DNA of 64,000 bases. Source: Polynucleobacter campilacus. Lineage in GTDB: Bacteria; Pseudomonadota; Gammaproteobacteria; Burkholderiales; Burkholderiaceae. The notes beneath the pieces were generated by a model. The model was not told where the DNA came from, searched no databases, and was given only the letters and a program-made list of their open reading frames with translations. Below, in pieces: positions 1-9,483 of the stretch. Location: NCBI RefSeq assembly GCF_002206625.1, contig NZ_NGUP01000001.1, positions 1 through 64,000 of the forward strand, written 5' to 3'. The position numbers and the translations under genes are program-made. How positions within the stretch are numbered: the stretch's first letter is position 1; the number at the start of each line of letters is the position of its first letter.

Positions 1-259
1 AGAAATTGAGTGGCTTTTTTATTGGGCATACCCAAACTAGCGGTGATCAAAACGATACACTCCAAAATGCTGTAACTCTGATATTTGTCCGCATTCTCTT
101 TATCAGGGATTGGACTATTTTGGGAAAAATCAGCGCTTTATTGCGCTTTTGCTACTAAAAGCCATTTTGTAAGTATTCGGACGCATATAAAGCGATAAAA
201 TCTAGGGTTAATTGATATAAAACCGTAAAATTGCACAATACATTCAAAAGGTTAGCTAT
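1..259. other. Leading 259 bp without a recognisable gene
   Basis: No reading frame on either strand here resembles a known family. The last part is AT-rich and precedes manC, so it probably carries the promoter of the GDP-mannose/GDP-fucose operon, but I could not pick a convincing -35/-10 pair. The end of an upstream gene could extend into the first bases. Confidence 0.4.
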
Positions 260-1750
260 TTGTCTATGACGCAAGTTTTACCCGTAATTCTGTGTGGGGG
301 GTCTGGAACTCGTCTCTGGCCGCTTTCCCGATCTGGATTTCCCAAGCAGTTTTTGGTGCTCTCAGGTGACGGCTCAAACCAAAGCCTCTTTCAGCAGGCG
401 ATTAGTCGAATTCATACAGTAGCTAATCAAGAGATTGGCTTGGGTAAAACACTCATTGTGACTAACGAAGAGCATCGCTTTTTAGCACTTGATCAATTGC
501 GAGAACTAAGGAGTGGCTCCAAAAAGATGGATGCCACTTTATTACTGGAGCCGTCTGGCAGAAATACCGCACCTGCACTAACCCTGGCCGCGCTTTATGC
601 ACAGCAATTGGGCGCAGATAACAATAGCGATCCAATTTTGGTGGTAACGCCGGCCGATCAAACGGTTACCAATCCTGCTGCCTTTACCAAGGCACTTCAA
701 AACAGTATCCAAATTGCACAAGAAGGTGCTATCGCCATTTTAGGTATTACACCTACAGCTCCAGAAACAGGTTATGGCTATATCAAGGTGCAAGGTCAAG
801 TTGCTCATCAGGGTTTTACAGTGGAGCGCTTTGTAGAAAAACCAAATGAGGCAACTGCTAAGCAATACTTAGCTGAAGGTGGATACTTTTGGAATGGCGG
901 TATGTTCGTACTCAAAGCCAGCGTTTGGTTGTCTGCCTTAAAAGAATATCGCCCCGATATTTTGGCAGCCACTGAAAAAGCCTGGCAAGCAAAAACAACG
1001 GACACCTCTGGTGATGCTGATTTTATTCGTCCGGCAAAAGAACTATTTAATGCTATTCCCAGTGAGTCAGTTGACTATGCAGTCATTGAAAAGTGCCCTG
1101 GCTCCCAATACCCCATCAAGATGGTTGAGTTAGACGCCGGCTGGAATGACTTAGGCGCATGGGATGCAGTGTGGCAAGTAGGCAAGCAAGATCACGCTGG
1201 AAATGTGACTAGTGGCGATACCTTACTAACTAACTCTAAAAACTCATTAGTGCACGCTAGCAGTCGCTTGGTGAGTGCGGTGGGCGTTGAGAATCTCATC
1301 ATTGTTGAGACGGCTGATGCGGTTTTGGTAGCGGATCGTAAAAATAGCCAAGATGTGAAAAATATCGTAAGTCAATTAGAGACACAAAAGCGCGAAGAGA
1401 AAAACCTTCACCGCAAGGTATCCCGCCCTTGGGGTTGGTACGACAGCGTCGATGAGGGTGAGCGTTTTAAGGTAAAGCGTATTCAGGTTAAGCCAGGTGC
1501 TAGCTTGTCTTTACAAATGCATCACCATCGTGCTGAGCACTGGATTGTGGTCAAGGGTACTGCAGAGATTACCAATGGCGATCAAGTATTGCTGCTCACC
1601 GAGAATCAAAGTACCTACATTCCGCAGGGTCAGACACATCGCCTTGCAAATCCGGGAAAAACCCCTTTAGAGATTATTGAAGTGCAATCAGGCAGTTATT
1701 TGGGTGAAGACGACATCGTACGTTTTGAAGATACTTACGGTAGAAGTTAA
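260..1750 (+). CDS. manC: Mannose-1-phosphate guanylyltransferase / mannose-6-phosphate isomerase
   Basis: Bifunctional type II PMI-GMP enzyme making GDP-mannose from mannose-1-phosphate, and in many homologues also interconverting fructose-6-P and mannose-6-P. The N-terminal nucleotidyltransferase signature GGSGTRLWPLSR lies near residues 13-24 and FVEKP near residue 190. The C-terminal cupin with MHHHRAEHW near residue 420 carries the isomerase metal site. At 496 residues it is slightly longer than the usual 470-485. The TTG start has an AAAAGG about 9 nt upstream; ATG at 266 is an alternative. It is first in an operon with gmd and fcl, so its product feeds GDP-fucose synthesis and mannosyltransferases. 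Confidence 0.95.
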   Translation: MSMTQVLPVILCGGSGTRLWPLSRSGFPKQFLVLSGDGSNQSLFQQAISRIHTVANQEIGLGKTLIVTNEEHRFLALDQLRELRSGSKKMDATLLLEPSGRNTAPALTLAALYAQQLGADNNSDPILVVTPADQTVTNPAAFTKALQNSIQIAQEGAIAILGITPTAPETGYGYIKVQGQVAHQGFTVERFVEKPNEATAKQYLAEGGYFWNGGMFVLKASVWLSALKEYRPDILAATEKAWQAKTTDTSGDADFIRPAKELFNAIPSESVDYAVIEKCPGSQYPIKMVELDAGWNDLGAWDAVWQVGKQDHAGNVTSGDTLLTNSKNSLVHASSRLVSAVGVENLIIVETADAVLVADRKNSQDVKNIVSQLETQKREEKNLHRKVSRPWGWYDSVDEGERFKVKRIQVKPGASLSLQMHHHRAEHWIVVKGTAEITNGDQVLLLTENQSTYIPQGQTHRLANPGKTPLEIIEVQSGSYLGEDDIVRFEDTYGRS

Positions 1751-1777
1751 TTTATAAAAATATAAAGAGTTAAATAT

Positions 1778-2920
1778 ATGACAAGCAATAAAACCAATAC
1801 ACAAAAAGTCGCGTTAATCACCGGCATCACCGGCCAAGACGGTTCTTACCTTGCTGAGTTCCTTTTGGAAAAAGGCTACATCGTGCATGGTATTAAGCGC
1901 CGCGCATCTTCCTTTAATACTGAGCGTATTGATCATATCTACCAAGATCCGCATATCAATCACCCAGACTTAATCCTTCACTACGGTGATTTAACTGATA
2001 CCAGTAATCTGGTTCGCATCATCAAGCAGTGCCAGCCTGACGAGATTTACAACCTGGGCGCGCAAAGTCATGTGGCAGTTTCTTTTGAGTCCCCTGAATA
2101 CACCGCCGATGTGGATGCCATGGGTCCACTCAGAATGCTTGAGGCCATTCGCATTTTGGGTCTGGAGAAGAAAACCCGTTTCTACCAAGCCTCTACTTCT
2201 GAGCTCTACGGTTTAGTGCAAGAGATTCCACAAAAAGAAACTACTCCGTTTTATCCACGTAGTCCGTATGCAGTTGCCAAGATGTATGCCTACTGGATTA
2301 CTGTGAACTACCGTGAAGCTTATGGCATTTATGCTTGCAACGGCATTTTGTTCAATCATGAGTCCAAGCGCCGTGGCGAAACCTTTGTTACCCGCAAAGT
2401 GACTCGCGGTCTTGCCAATATTGCTCAAGGCCTAGAGAAGTGTCTGTATATGGGCAATATCGATGCCCTGCGTGACTGGGGTCATGCTAAAGACTATGTG
2501 CGCATGCAGTGGCTCATGCTCCAGCAAGATACGCCAGAAGATTTTGTGATTGCTACTGGTGTGCAGTTCACCGTGCGTGAATTTATTATCCGCAGCGCTA
2601 AGCAATTAGGTATTACCTTGAAGTTTGAGGGATCTGCTGAGAATGAAAAGGCGATCGTAGCAAGCATTGATGGCGACAAAGCCCCAGCACTAAAAGTAGG
2701 CGATGTAGTGGTGCAAATCGATCCGCGTTACTATCGTCCTACTGAAGTGGAAACGCTGCTAGGCGATCCTGCTAAAGCAAAAACAAAGCTCGGTTGGGTT
2801 CCAGAAATCACGCTCGATCAAATGATTGTTGAGATGGTGGCCAATGACTTAGATCAAGCTAAGCAACATGCCCTTTTGCAAAAGCATGGCTTCTCAGTAG
2901 CGGTTGGTAAAGAAAATTAA
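1778..2920 (+). CDS. gmd: GDP-mannose 4,6-dehydratase
   Basis: Converts GDP-D-mannose to GDP-4-keto-6-deoxy-mannose, the first step to GDP-L-fucose, in the cytoplasm. The extended-SDR fold is clear: the nucleotide-binding motif GITGQDGSY lies at residues ~16-24, and the catalytic Tyr-Lys pair is within SPYAVAK near residue 162. The family motif [15 protein letters not shown] follows. Length 380 is typical, with a short polar N-terminal extension before the Rossmann strand. It lies 27 bp downstream of manC and 23 bp upstream of fcl, consistent with one transcript. Confidence 0.96.
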   Translation: MTSNKTNTQKVALITGITGQDGSYLAEFLLEKGYIVHGIKRRASSFNTERIDHIYQDPHINHPDLILHYGDLTDTSNLVRIIKQCQPDEIYNLGAQSHVAVSFESPEYTADVDAMGPLRMLEAIRILGLEKKTRFYQASTSELYGLVQEIPQKETTPFYPRSPYAVAKMYAYWITVNYREAYGIYACNGILFNHESKRRGETFVTRKVTRGLANIAQGLEKCLYMGNIDALRDWGHAKDYVRMQWLMLQQDTPEDFVIATGVQFTVREFIIRSAKQLGITLKFEGSAENEKAIVASIDGDKAPALKVGDVVVQIDPRYYRPTEVETLLGDPAKAKTKLGWVPEITLDQMIVEMVANDLDQAKQHALLQKHGFSVAVGKEN

Positions 2921-2943
2921 AGAAAACTAAAAAGCACGATTTA

Positions 2944-3924
2944 ATGCCTTCAGATTTGAACCAAAAGATTTATGTTGCAGGCCACCGCGGTATGGTGGGT
3001 TCTGCCATTGTGCGTAACCTGCAGGCAAAAGGCTATACGAATACTGTTACTCGTACACATGCTCAGATGGATTTAACAGATCAAGCAGCAGTCAAAGCAT
3101 TTTTTGAGCAAGAGAAGCCAGATCAAGTCTATTTAGCTGCAGCAAAGGTCGGCGGCATTTATGCCAACAATACCTTTCCAGCAGAATTTATCTATGACAA
3201 CTTGATGGTGCAGAACAATGTGATCCATCAGGCTTTTTTAAATGGCGTTAAAAAACTCCTATTTCTTGGGTCAAGCTGTATCTATCCCAGACAGGCTCCG
3301 CAGCCTATGAGTGAAGATGCGCTCTTAACCGGTAAGCTAGAGCCAACCAATGAGCCTTATGCAATTGCCAAAATTGCAGGCATAAAAATGTGTGAGAGCT
3401 ATAACCGTCAGTACGGTCAATCTCATGGTGTGGATTACCGCTCAGTCATGCCAACCAATTTATATGGCCCTGGTGATAATTACCACCCAGAGAATAGTCA
3501 TGTGATCCCAGCATTGATTAGAAGATTTCATGAGGCAAAGGTTTCCAATGCGCCTGAAGTTGTCATTTGGGGTACCGGCACGCCTAAGCGTGAATTTTTA
3601 TACGTTGACGATATGGCTGCTGCATCGATATTCGTGATGCAACTCGATAAGACTGCTTATGATGCGCAAACCGAGCCAATGCAAAGCCACATCAATGTGG
3701 GCTTCGGTTCGGATGTGACAATTGCGGAATTGGCAGCTTCTGTTGCAAAGGCGACGGGTTATGAAGGCAAGATTAGTTTTGATACTTCAAAGCCAGATGG
3801 TGCTCCTCGCAAGTGGATGGACTCAGGCCGGCTAAATCATTTGGGTTGGGGCCCTAAGGTGCAATTACAGCAAGGACTCAAAGTTGCCTATGAAGAGTTT
3901 TTGCAAGAAGGCGTTCGCAGTTAA
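2944..3924 (+). CDS. fcl: GDP-L-fucose synthase
   Basis: NADPH-dependent 3,5-epimerase/4-reductase that turns GDP-4-keto-6-deoxy-mannose into GDP-L-fucose. The Rossmann motif GHRGMVGSA lies near residue 13, followed by GSSCIYP near 110 and the catalytic YAIAK near 139. Length 326 matches WcaG/Fcl proteins. With manC and gmd it completes the pathway from mannose-1-P to GDP-L-fucose, so the surface glycan assembled by the downstream transferases probably contains fucose. A 96-bp gap follows before the ligase gene. Confidence 0.95.
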   Translation: MPSDLNQKIYVAGHRGMVGSAIVRNLQAKGYTNTVTRTHAQMDLTDQAAVKAFFEQEKPDQVYLAAAKVGGIYANNTFPAEFIYDNLMVQNNVIHQAFLNGVKKLLFLGSSCIYPRQAPQPMSEDALLTGKLEPTNEPYAIAKIAGIKMCESYNRQYGQSHGVDYRSVMPTNLYGPGDNYHPENSHVIPALIRRFHEAKVSNAPEVVIWGTGTPKREFLYVDDMAAASIFVMQLDKTAYDAQTEPMQSHINVGFGSDVTIAELAASVAKATGYEGKISFDTSKPDGAPRKWMDSGRLNHLGWGPKVQLQQGLKVAYEEFLQEGVRS

Positions 3925-4020
3925 GCTTGCACACTCATGAGCATAAATTTAGTGAAAATATATTTATTGCTTATCTGTAATAGTGATGTCGACTTCCCTA
4001 GGTCAATCTAGAGCTACGCT

Positions 4021-5448
4021 ATGCAGGCTATTTCCAATACAACGCTCCCCAATTTAAATACTCGCTGGATAAGTTGCTTAGGCTTAGTGTTAATTTTGAT
4101 TAGTAGCGTGCTCTTGGGAATATGGGCTGTAAAAGATACGATCGCTCTGCGAAATATATTGTTAGTGTTGGGTACGCTGATCTCCCTTGTCTTTTTGTAT
4201 CAATATTTTCAAATTAATAGTATTCGGGCTATTGGCCTCACTGGCTTGCCTTTTGTCTGCATCGTGATTGCCCTTATCTGGGTGCTGTTTCACTACTATT
4301 TTTTTTCCCTCAATCCTGAAGTACAGTTGCGTGAGTTAAAGTCAATTTGGCTCAGATCTGCTTTAGCTAGCATTCTCGGATTAGCCACTGGTATTGCGCT
4401 GATGAAGCAACCGCGTGCAATTACCCTGTTTTGGCTCGCAATCTTGCTGGGCTTTTTTGTTTTATTCGCACAATATCTGCCGCTAGCCTTGCAATCAGGA
4501 AAATTAATTGTTCCTCTCGATCACACCGACTTTAGGCGCTACCTTTTTATTGGAAAAATCAATCCAATGTACTTGGGTGTGCTGCTGATTGCTGGCTCTA
4601 CGGGCTTATTGCTAGATGCAGTGAATGCCGGTCAAAAAAGTTGGTTACGTATTGCCTGTATTTTTTGGCTTATATGTTTATTAACGGCGATGTATGCCTT
4701 TGCCTTTATTGTGAACACACGCTCTGGTATCTTATTAGGGTCTTTGCCAGTGATTGCCTGGTCACTATATGGATTGGTGTATTTATTTATACATCGCCAA
4801 GGGCTCTCTATTTTAAGGTCCGCTGCAGCTCGACGTTATATCTACATGCTGGCTCTAGCCTTAGTGCTCACGGGTATATTTGCTTACCAGCAAATCCAGC
4901 GGGATTCTGGTTGGCTGCAAATCATTGAAGATGTGAAGATTGGCTATCAGGTCGAGAAGTATCCCAACTGGCAGAACGTAGATTTATATGGATTTCCTAA
5001 GAATGAGAGCGGCAATGTTGTTGCTTACAATACTTATGAGCGCGTAGCATGGGCTACCGCTGGAATTAAATCGATTCCCAATCATCCTTATGGTGTTGGT
5101 ATTCTGATTTTGCCGTTAGGCCTAGCTGCTAAAGAATTATTCCCTGGAGTAACACCAATCTCTACCCATAGTGGTTGGGTAGATTTAACCCTAGCATTTG
5201 GAATCCCGTTCATTTGCTTGATGTGGTTAGCCAATGCGAGTATTGCGTATCGCGCAATTAGACAACAATCCCCCTTTAAATACACCTTGATTACGCTATC
5301 AATTATTCTGTTTGGCTTATTTTTAGTGGGGGAGCTTAGCAATGGGCATAACCTCGAGATGCTGTTTTATTTCTTTGCATTAATGGCTGGGATGCAGGTT
5401 GCTCAGAAGATCACAAGCTTTACTCACTCAGAGTTATCAGCTAAATAA
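4021..5448 (+). CDS. O-antigen ligase/polymerase family membrane protein (Wzy/WaaL-like)
   Basis: Polytopic inner-membrane protein of 475 residues with about 10-12 hydrophobic segments. A long periplasmic loop (about residues 295-390) contains conserved-looking polar positions and a HSGWVD motif near residue 383, typical of the Wzy_C/WaaL superfamily. Such proteins polymerise or ligate lipid-linked oligosaccharides at the periplasmic face. The stop overlaps the next gene's start (TAATG), so it is translationally coupled to a Wzx flippase. Polymerase versus ligase cannot be decided from sequence; polymerase seems likelier because of the adjacent flippase. Confidence 0.8.
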   Translation: MQAISNTTLPNLNTRWISCLGLVLILISSVLLGIWAVKDTIALRNILLVLGTLISLVFLYQYFQINSIRAIGLTGLPFVCIVIALIWVLFHYYFFSLNPEVQLRELKSIWLRSALASILGLATGIALMKQPRAITLFWLAILLGFFVLFAQYLPLALQSGKLIVPLDHTDFRRYLFIGKINPMYLGVLLIAGSTGLLLDAVNAGQKSWLRIACIFWLICLLTAMYAFAFIVNTRSGILLGSLPVIAWSLYGLVYLFIHRQGLSILRSAAARRYIYMLALALVLTGIFAYQQIQRDSGWLQIIEDVKIGYQVEKYPNWQNVDLYGFPKNESGNVVAYNTYERVAWATAGIKSIPNHPYGVGILILPLGLAAKELFPGVTPISTHSGWVDLTLAFGIPFICLMWLANASIAYRAIRQQSPFKYTLITLSIILFGLFLVGELSNGHNLEMLFYFFALMAGMQVAQKITSFTHSELSAK

Positions 5449-6782
5449 TGCGATCCTCAAGTAACCCCCTGTGGTTAAGGTTTCTCCCGGCAGGTATTCG
5501 AAACTTGTTAGAGGGAAAAGAGGGTTTGCATGCTGCTATTCATAATAGTGGCTGGATATTTTTTGACAAAATATTGCGGGCACTGCTGGGTGTTCTAGTT
5601 GGCGCTTGGGTAGCCCGTTACTTAGGCCCTTCGCAATTTGGTGAACTTGCCTATTGCATTGCGTTTATCGGTATTTTTCAATCGGTTACTAATCTTGGCT
5701 TAGATGGGATTGTTGTTCGAGAAATTGCCAATCATCCCCGTCGAGCCAATATTATCTTGGGCACCACCTTTCAGTTGCGATTATTGATCGGGACAGCATC
5801 TTGGGCTGTAGCGCTACTCATCTATGGGTTTACCAATAGTTTTGCGGATCAAGGTATTTGGATTATTGCGCTAGTAGGAGCTGGTATGATTTTCCAGGTA
5901 GCCGATACTGTTGATCTGTGGTTCCAGGGTAATAGCCAAAGCAAAAGAACGGTATTAGCTAAGGTATCGGCCTATCTTATTTCTAATGCAATTCGGGTAG
6001 CGCTAATCTTGTTTGAGGCCCCATTGATGGCCTTTGCAATCGTGATCGCACTAGAAGGAGCCTTGACTGCAATTGCCCTCCATTTTTCATATAAGCGATT
6101 TCCTTGTAATGGAATGTGGCAAAAGCATTACCCGGAAGCAAAAAAGCTCTTACAAGAGTCTTGGCCTTATTTGATTTCTGGTTTATCGATCATGCTGTAC
6201 ATGCGTATTGATCAGATCATGATAAAGAGCATGCTGGGCGAACGTGAGCTGGGAATTTTTGCTGCGATTATTCCTATTTCGAGTTTGTGGAATATGATCC
6301 CAGTCGCTATTTGCGCCAGCATTGCCCCTATGTTCGCCAGAAAAAGATCCGAAGGTATCGTGATCTTTAATGCAGCAATGGTTAATATGTTTCGCTTGTT
6401 TTGGGTGCTTTGCTTGCTGGTCATCGCAGTGACCTGGCTTCTCTCGGGCTTGGTTGTTCAATTAATGTATGGGCAGGCTTATATAGAAGCAATTCCTGTG
6501 CTCAATATCTATGTTCTGACTTGTATTCCCGTCTTTATGGGTGTTGGGCAGGGGCTGTGGTTGCTGAATGAGCGTAAGTCTTACTTGTCTCCTATCCAAA
6601 CTGTCACTGGAGCAGTAGTATCGATCATTACTAATCTTATGTTTATTCCATTGTGGGGGATTGAGGGAGCAGCGGTTGCCGCCGTAATAGCTCAGCTAAG
6701 CTCATGTTTTTTAATAAATAGTATTTTTGCAAGAAATCTATTTGTAATACAAATGGGTTTTCATCCAAGAGTAACTGAGTAA
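5448..6782 (+). CDS. Polysaccharide flippase, Wzx/MOP family
   Basis: Membrane protein of 444 residues with roughly 12-14 hydrophobic helices, of the RfbX/Wzx type. The conserved beginning includes ARYLGPSQFGELAYC near residues 55-70, as in MATE/MOP oligosaccharide exporters. It would flip undecaprenyl-linked repeat units to the periplasm. The ATG overlaps the stop of the upstream Wzy/WaaL-like gene by one base. A glycosyltransferase follows after 5 bp. A second, unrelated-looking Wzx occurs at 17106 in the AT-rich part. Confidence 0.85.
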   Translation: MRSSSNPLWLRFLPAGIRNLLEGKEGLHAAIHNSGWIFFDKILRALLGVLVGAWVARYLGPSQFGELAYCIAFIGIFQSVTNLGLDGIVVREIANHPRRANIILGTTFQLRLLIGTASWAVALLIYGFTNSFADQGIWIIALVGAGMIFQVADTVDLWFQGNSQSKRTVLAKVSAYLISNAIRVALILFEAPLMAFAIVIALEGALTAIALHFSYKRFPCNGMWQKHYPEAKKLLQESWPYLISGLSIMLYMRIDQIMIKSMLGERELGIFAAIIPISSLWNMIPVAICASIAPMFARKRSEGIVIFNAAMVNMFRLFWVLCLLVIAVTWLLSGLVVQLMYGQAYIEAIPVLNIYVLTCIPVFMGVGQGLWLLNERKSYLSPIQTVTGAVVSIITNLMFIPLWGIEGAAVAAVIAQLSSCFLINSIFARNLFVIQMGFHPRVTE

Positions 6783-6787
6783 TTGAT

Positions 6788-7696
6788 ATGCTTAGCCCTA
6801 TTCTTTTCTTAGTCTTTAATCGGCCAGATGTAACGCAGCGGGTATTTGATGCTATCCGCCAGGCAAGACCACCTAAGTTATATATCGCAGCAGATGGCCC
6901 GCGTAAAAATAAAGTAGGCGAAGTTGAGCGTTGTGCACTTGTTCAAGAAATTGTTTCTCAAGTAGATTGGCCCTGTGAAGTTAGTAAGTTAATTCGACAA
7001 GATAACTTAGGTTGCAAAATTGCTGTATCAAGCGCAATTGATTGGTTTTTCTCGAAAGAACCAGAAGGAATTATTCTGGAAGATGATTGCTTACCGCATC
7101 CTGATTTTTTCCCGTATTGCGATGAATTGCTGGAGAGATATCGCAATGATGAACGGGTAGGCATGATTTCTGGCGATAATTTTCAAAAAGGGATCAAGCG
7201 CGGAGATGGGGATTACTACTTTAGTCAGTTCTGCCATATCTGGGGCTGGGCATCTTGGGCGAGGGCTTGGAAACAATATGATGCAGATCTTGCTCAGTGG
7301 CCAAAGTTAAAAGCCAAAGATTGGCTGGGATCATTAGGTTTTTCGGAGACCGAAACGACATATTGGCAAAAGACATTTAATCGAGTCTATTCTGGGCAGC
7401 AAGATACCTGGGACTATCAGTGGATATTTGCTTGCTGGTTTCATAATATGCTGGCAGTGATGCCTAATAGTAATTTAATCAGTAATATTGGCTTTGGGCA
7501 TCAAGCTACCCATACGACAGCAGAAAGTATCTATGCCAATATGGCAACCAAACCAATCAATTTTCCATTACACCATCCAAGCCAAGTGACTCAAAATATC
7601 GACGCTGATCACTATACGTCTAAGCATATGTTTGCCAGATCACTTTGGCGCCGTATTTTTGGAAAGTTGCAAGCACGCTTAGGAATTCGGCTATGA
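6788..7696 (+). CDS. GT-A fold glycosyltransferase (nucleotide-diphospho-sugar transferase)
   Basis: A 302-residue cytoplasmic protein. It opens with a strand-loop like those of GT-A enzymes (PILFLVFNRPDVTQRVF) and has a metal-binding acidic triad EDDCLPHPDFF near residues 98-108, then a Trp-rich acceptor-side segment (HIWGWASWARAW). This architecture is seen in unnamed transferases of bacterial O-antigen and capsule loci. The sugar donor cannot be predicted. Its stop overlaps the next start (ATGA), implying coupling with the methyltransferase. Confidence 0.75.
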   Translation: MLSPILFLVFNRPDVTQRVFDAIRQARPPKLYIAADGPRKNKVGEVERCALVQEIVSQVDWPCEVSKLIRQDNLGCKIAVSSAIDWFFSKEPEGIILEDDCLPHPDFFPYCDELLERYRNDERVGMISGDNFQKGIKRGDGDYYFSQFCHIWGWASWARAWKQYDADLAQWPKLKAKDWLGSLGFSETETTYWQKTFNRVYSGQQDTWDYQWIFACWFHNMLAVMPNSNLISNIGFGHQATHTTAESIYANMATKPINFPLHHPSQVTQNIDADHYTSKHMFARSLWRRIFGKLQARLGIRL

Positions 7697-8493
7697 AAGA
7701 TTGCCCAATTTGTCATTCTGCAATGAGCCCAGCTTTTAAAGAGACAATTTTGTATAAGTATCCAGTGCAATATTTCTTCTGCAAACCTTGTGGGTTTCTC
7801 CAAACCGAAAAGCCCTATTGGCTTGAGGAGGCATATGGAGATGCTATAGCCAGTAACGATACTGGTTTAGTGCAAAGAAATTTGCTCTTAGCCTCTAAGC
7901 TTGCGGCTTATCTATTTTTGAATTTAAAGCCAAGAGCATCTTACCTAGATATAGCAGGTGGTTATGGCATGTTAACGAGATTGATGCGTGATTTTGGATT
8001 TAACTATTTTTGGAGTGATCCGTACTGCAAGAATTTACATGCAGTAGGCTTTGAAAAGTCAGATAGTCAAGAAAAATTTCTGGCGATTAGTGCATTTGAA
8101 GTGCTCGAGCACGTAGAAGATCCGGTTCAATTTATTGCAAATCACTTAAAAAGTAATGATTGCAAAACCATCATTTTGAGTACAGATCTATTTGCGGGAG
8201 ATCAGCCACCTTCATCGCAGTGGGATTACTACTCTTTCTCATCGGGGCAGCACATCTCATTTTTCAGTCTAAAGGCTCTTGAGAAAATAGCAAAGATACT
8301 GAATCTAAACTTGTATTCGTTTAATAAACTACATGTTCTTAGTGATCAGCCGCTTAGATTTGGCCTACTTACCAGAATATTGACCAAGAGTTACATTGCC
8401 CCCATTGCGGCGATGCTGATTCGTGCTCGATTGGGCACTAAGACTTATTCTGATTCTGAAATCAATATTCAGAGAAATAAGCCCATTGCTTAA
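7693..8493 (+). CDS. Class I SAM-dependent methyltransferase with N-terminal zinc ribbon
   Basis: I place the start at the ATG overlapping the upstream stop (ATGA), giving 266 residues; an upstream in-frame start would overlap the transferase by 50 bp. Two CxxC pairs (residues 4-7 and about 30-33) form a zinc ribbon. A Rossmann SAM site with YLDIAGGYG follows near residue 84, then FEVLEHVEDP, as in UbiG/type-11 methyltransferases. Likely it methylates a sugar or glycan end. The same two-domain layout recurs at 14960 and 20215. It converges with the WecG-like gene 19 bp away. Confidence 0.75.
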   Translation: MKDCPICHSAMSPAFKETILYKYPVQYFFCKPCGFLQTEKPYWLEEAYGDAIASNDTGLVQRNLLLASKLAAYLFLNLKPRASYLDIAGGYGMLTRLMRDFGFNYFWSDPYCKNLHAVGFEKSDSQEKFLAISAFEVLEHVEDPVQFIANHLKSNDCKTIILSTDLFAGDQPPSSQWDYYSFSSGQHISFFSLKALEKIAKILNLNLYSFNKLHVLSDQPLRFGLLTRILTKSYIAPIAAMLIRARLGTKTYSDSEINIQRNKPIA

Positions 8494-8512
8494 TTCGCTT
8501 TATTGAATCAAT

Positions 8513-9274
8513 TTACTTGCGTTTTACAAGATCAAGAAATGAGTAGTAGATAAAGGCGGTATTGCTTGTGAAGTAGCGCTTCCAAAGTCTTCTGGGCTCA
8601 GAGAGTAGGCGATAAAGCCACTCCAAGCCTGATTGCTGAACCCATAGTGGTGGCCGTTTTTTAGTGCCCGCATGAAAATCAAATGCAGCACCCACGCCGA
8701 TGGCAACAGCATTTAATTGTGGAGCATGATTAGCGCACCAATACTCTTGCTTTGGACAGCCTAAGCCAACAAAGAGAATGCTAGCGCCAGATTGGTTAAT
8801 GCGCTCTACCAAATCTTCATTAAGCTTGGGTTTTTCTGGCAGCGCTGCTGGTGAATGGGTGCCAACAATCTTTAAATTGGAAAAGCGCTGCAATAGATTT
8901 TCAGACAACAATTCGAGAGTCCTTGGGCTTGCACCCAGCAAAAATACTGACAGATTATCTTTTTCAGCAAGTTTGCATAAGTGCAGCATTAGATCTGGTC
9001 CACTAACGCGCTGCGCATGAGCAAACCCCTTCTTCTTTTGCGTCCAAACTAAGGGCATACCATCGGGCACAACGAGAGAGGCATTTTTGAGCACTTCACT
9101 AAAATGAGGGTCAGCCTTAGCAATGGTGAGCATGTGCGCATTAGCAACGCAAACATAGGCATTTTTTGCTGCTTTTTTGGCGATCCCCACAATGTGATCA
9201 CCAAGACTCGTAATGCTTCCCACATCGACATCGATGCCGATGACTTGCGAGAGTTGTCGATGGATTAGGGGCAT
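8513..9274 (-). CDS. WecG/TagA/CpsF family glycosyltransferase
   Basis: A 253-residue protein of GT family 26, whose members transfer ManNAcA, ManNAc or glucose onto an undecaprenyl-diphosphate-linked first sugar. Visible signatures are NAHMLTIAK near residue 45, VVPDGMPLVW near 67-76, and GLGCPKQEYW near 168, followed by GVGAAFDFHAGTKKRPP. The length is normal. It is the only glycan gene on the minus strand between 260 and 10,350. A natural partner is the WcaJ-like enzyme at 10374 or the WecA-like one at 27886. Confidence 0.9.
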   Translation of the reverse strand: MPLIHRQLSQVIGIDVDVGSITSLGDHIVGIAKKAAKNAYVCVANAHMLTIAKADPHFSEVLKNASLVVPDGMPLVWTQKKKGFAHAQRVSGPDLMLHLCKLAEKDNLSVFLLGASPRTLELLSENLLQRFSNLKIVGTHSPAALPEKPKLNEDLVERINQSGASILFVGLGCPKQEYWCANHAPQLNAVAIGVGAAFDFHAGTKKRPPLWVQQSGLEWLYRLLSEPRRLWKRYFTSNTAFIYYSFLDLVKRK

Positions 9275-9369
9275 GCGTGGCTAAAGTGATAATAATGGGA
9301 GCGCTCTTAGTTTACACGCTCACTATCCTTATAAATTCGACTCGCAGCCCTAAAACTAGCAAAGTAGAC

Positions 9370-9410
9370 CTGTCCAATCCTATAAGCGAGTCTTCTAAGG
9401 ATTGGGACAG
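9370..9410. repeat. Long imperfect inverted repeat (hairpin) in a divergent intergenic region
   Basis: Left arm CTGTCCAATCCT (9370-9381) pairs with AGGATTGGGACAG (9398-9410), with one bulged base around a 16-nt loop. It lies between the minus-strand WecG-like gene and the plus-strand mannosyltransferase-like gene. No T-run follows on the plus strand, so it is not an ordinary terminator. It may be an operator, an mRNA stability element or a mobile-repeat remnant. Confidence 0.5.
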
Positions 9411-9483
9411 TAAAATAGCATAAGTAAATATGAAATATGAGCGCAAAGACCTCAAGGCGATGACATTAAACAAGGCAGAATAA

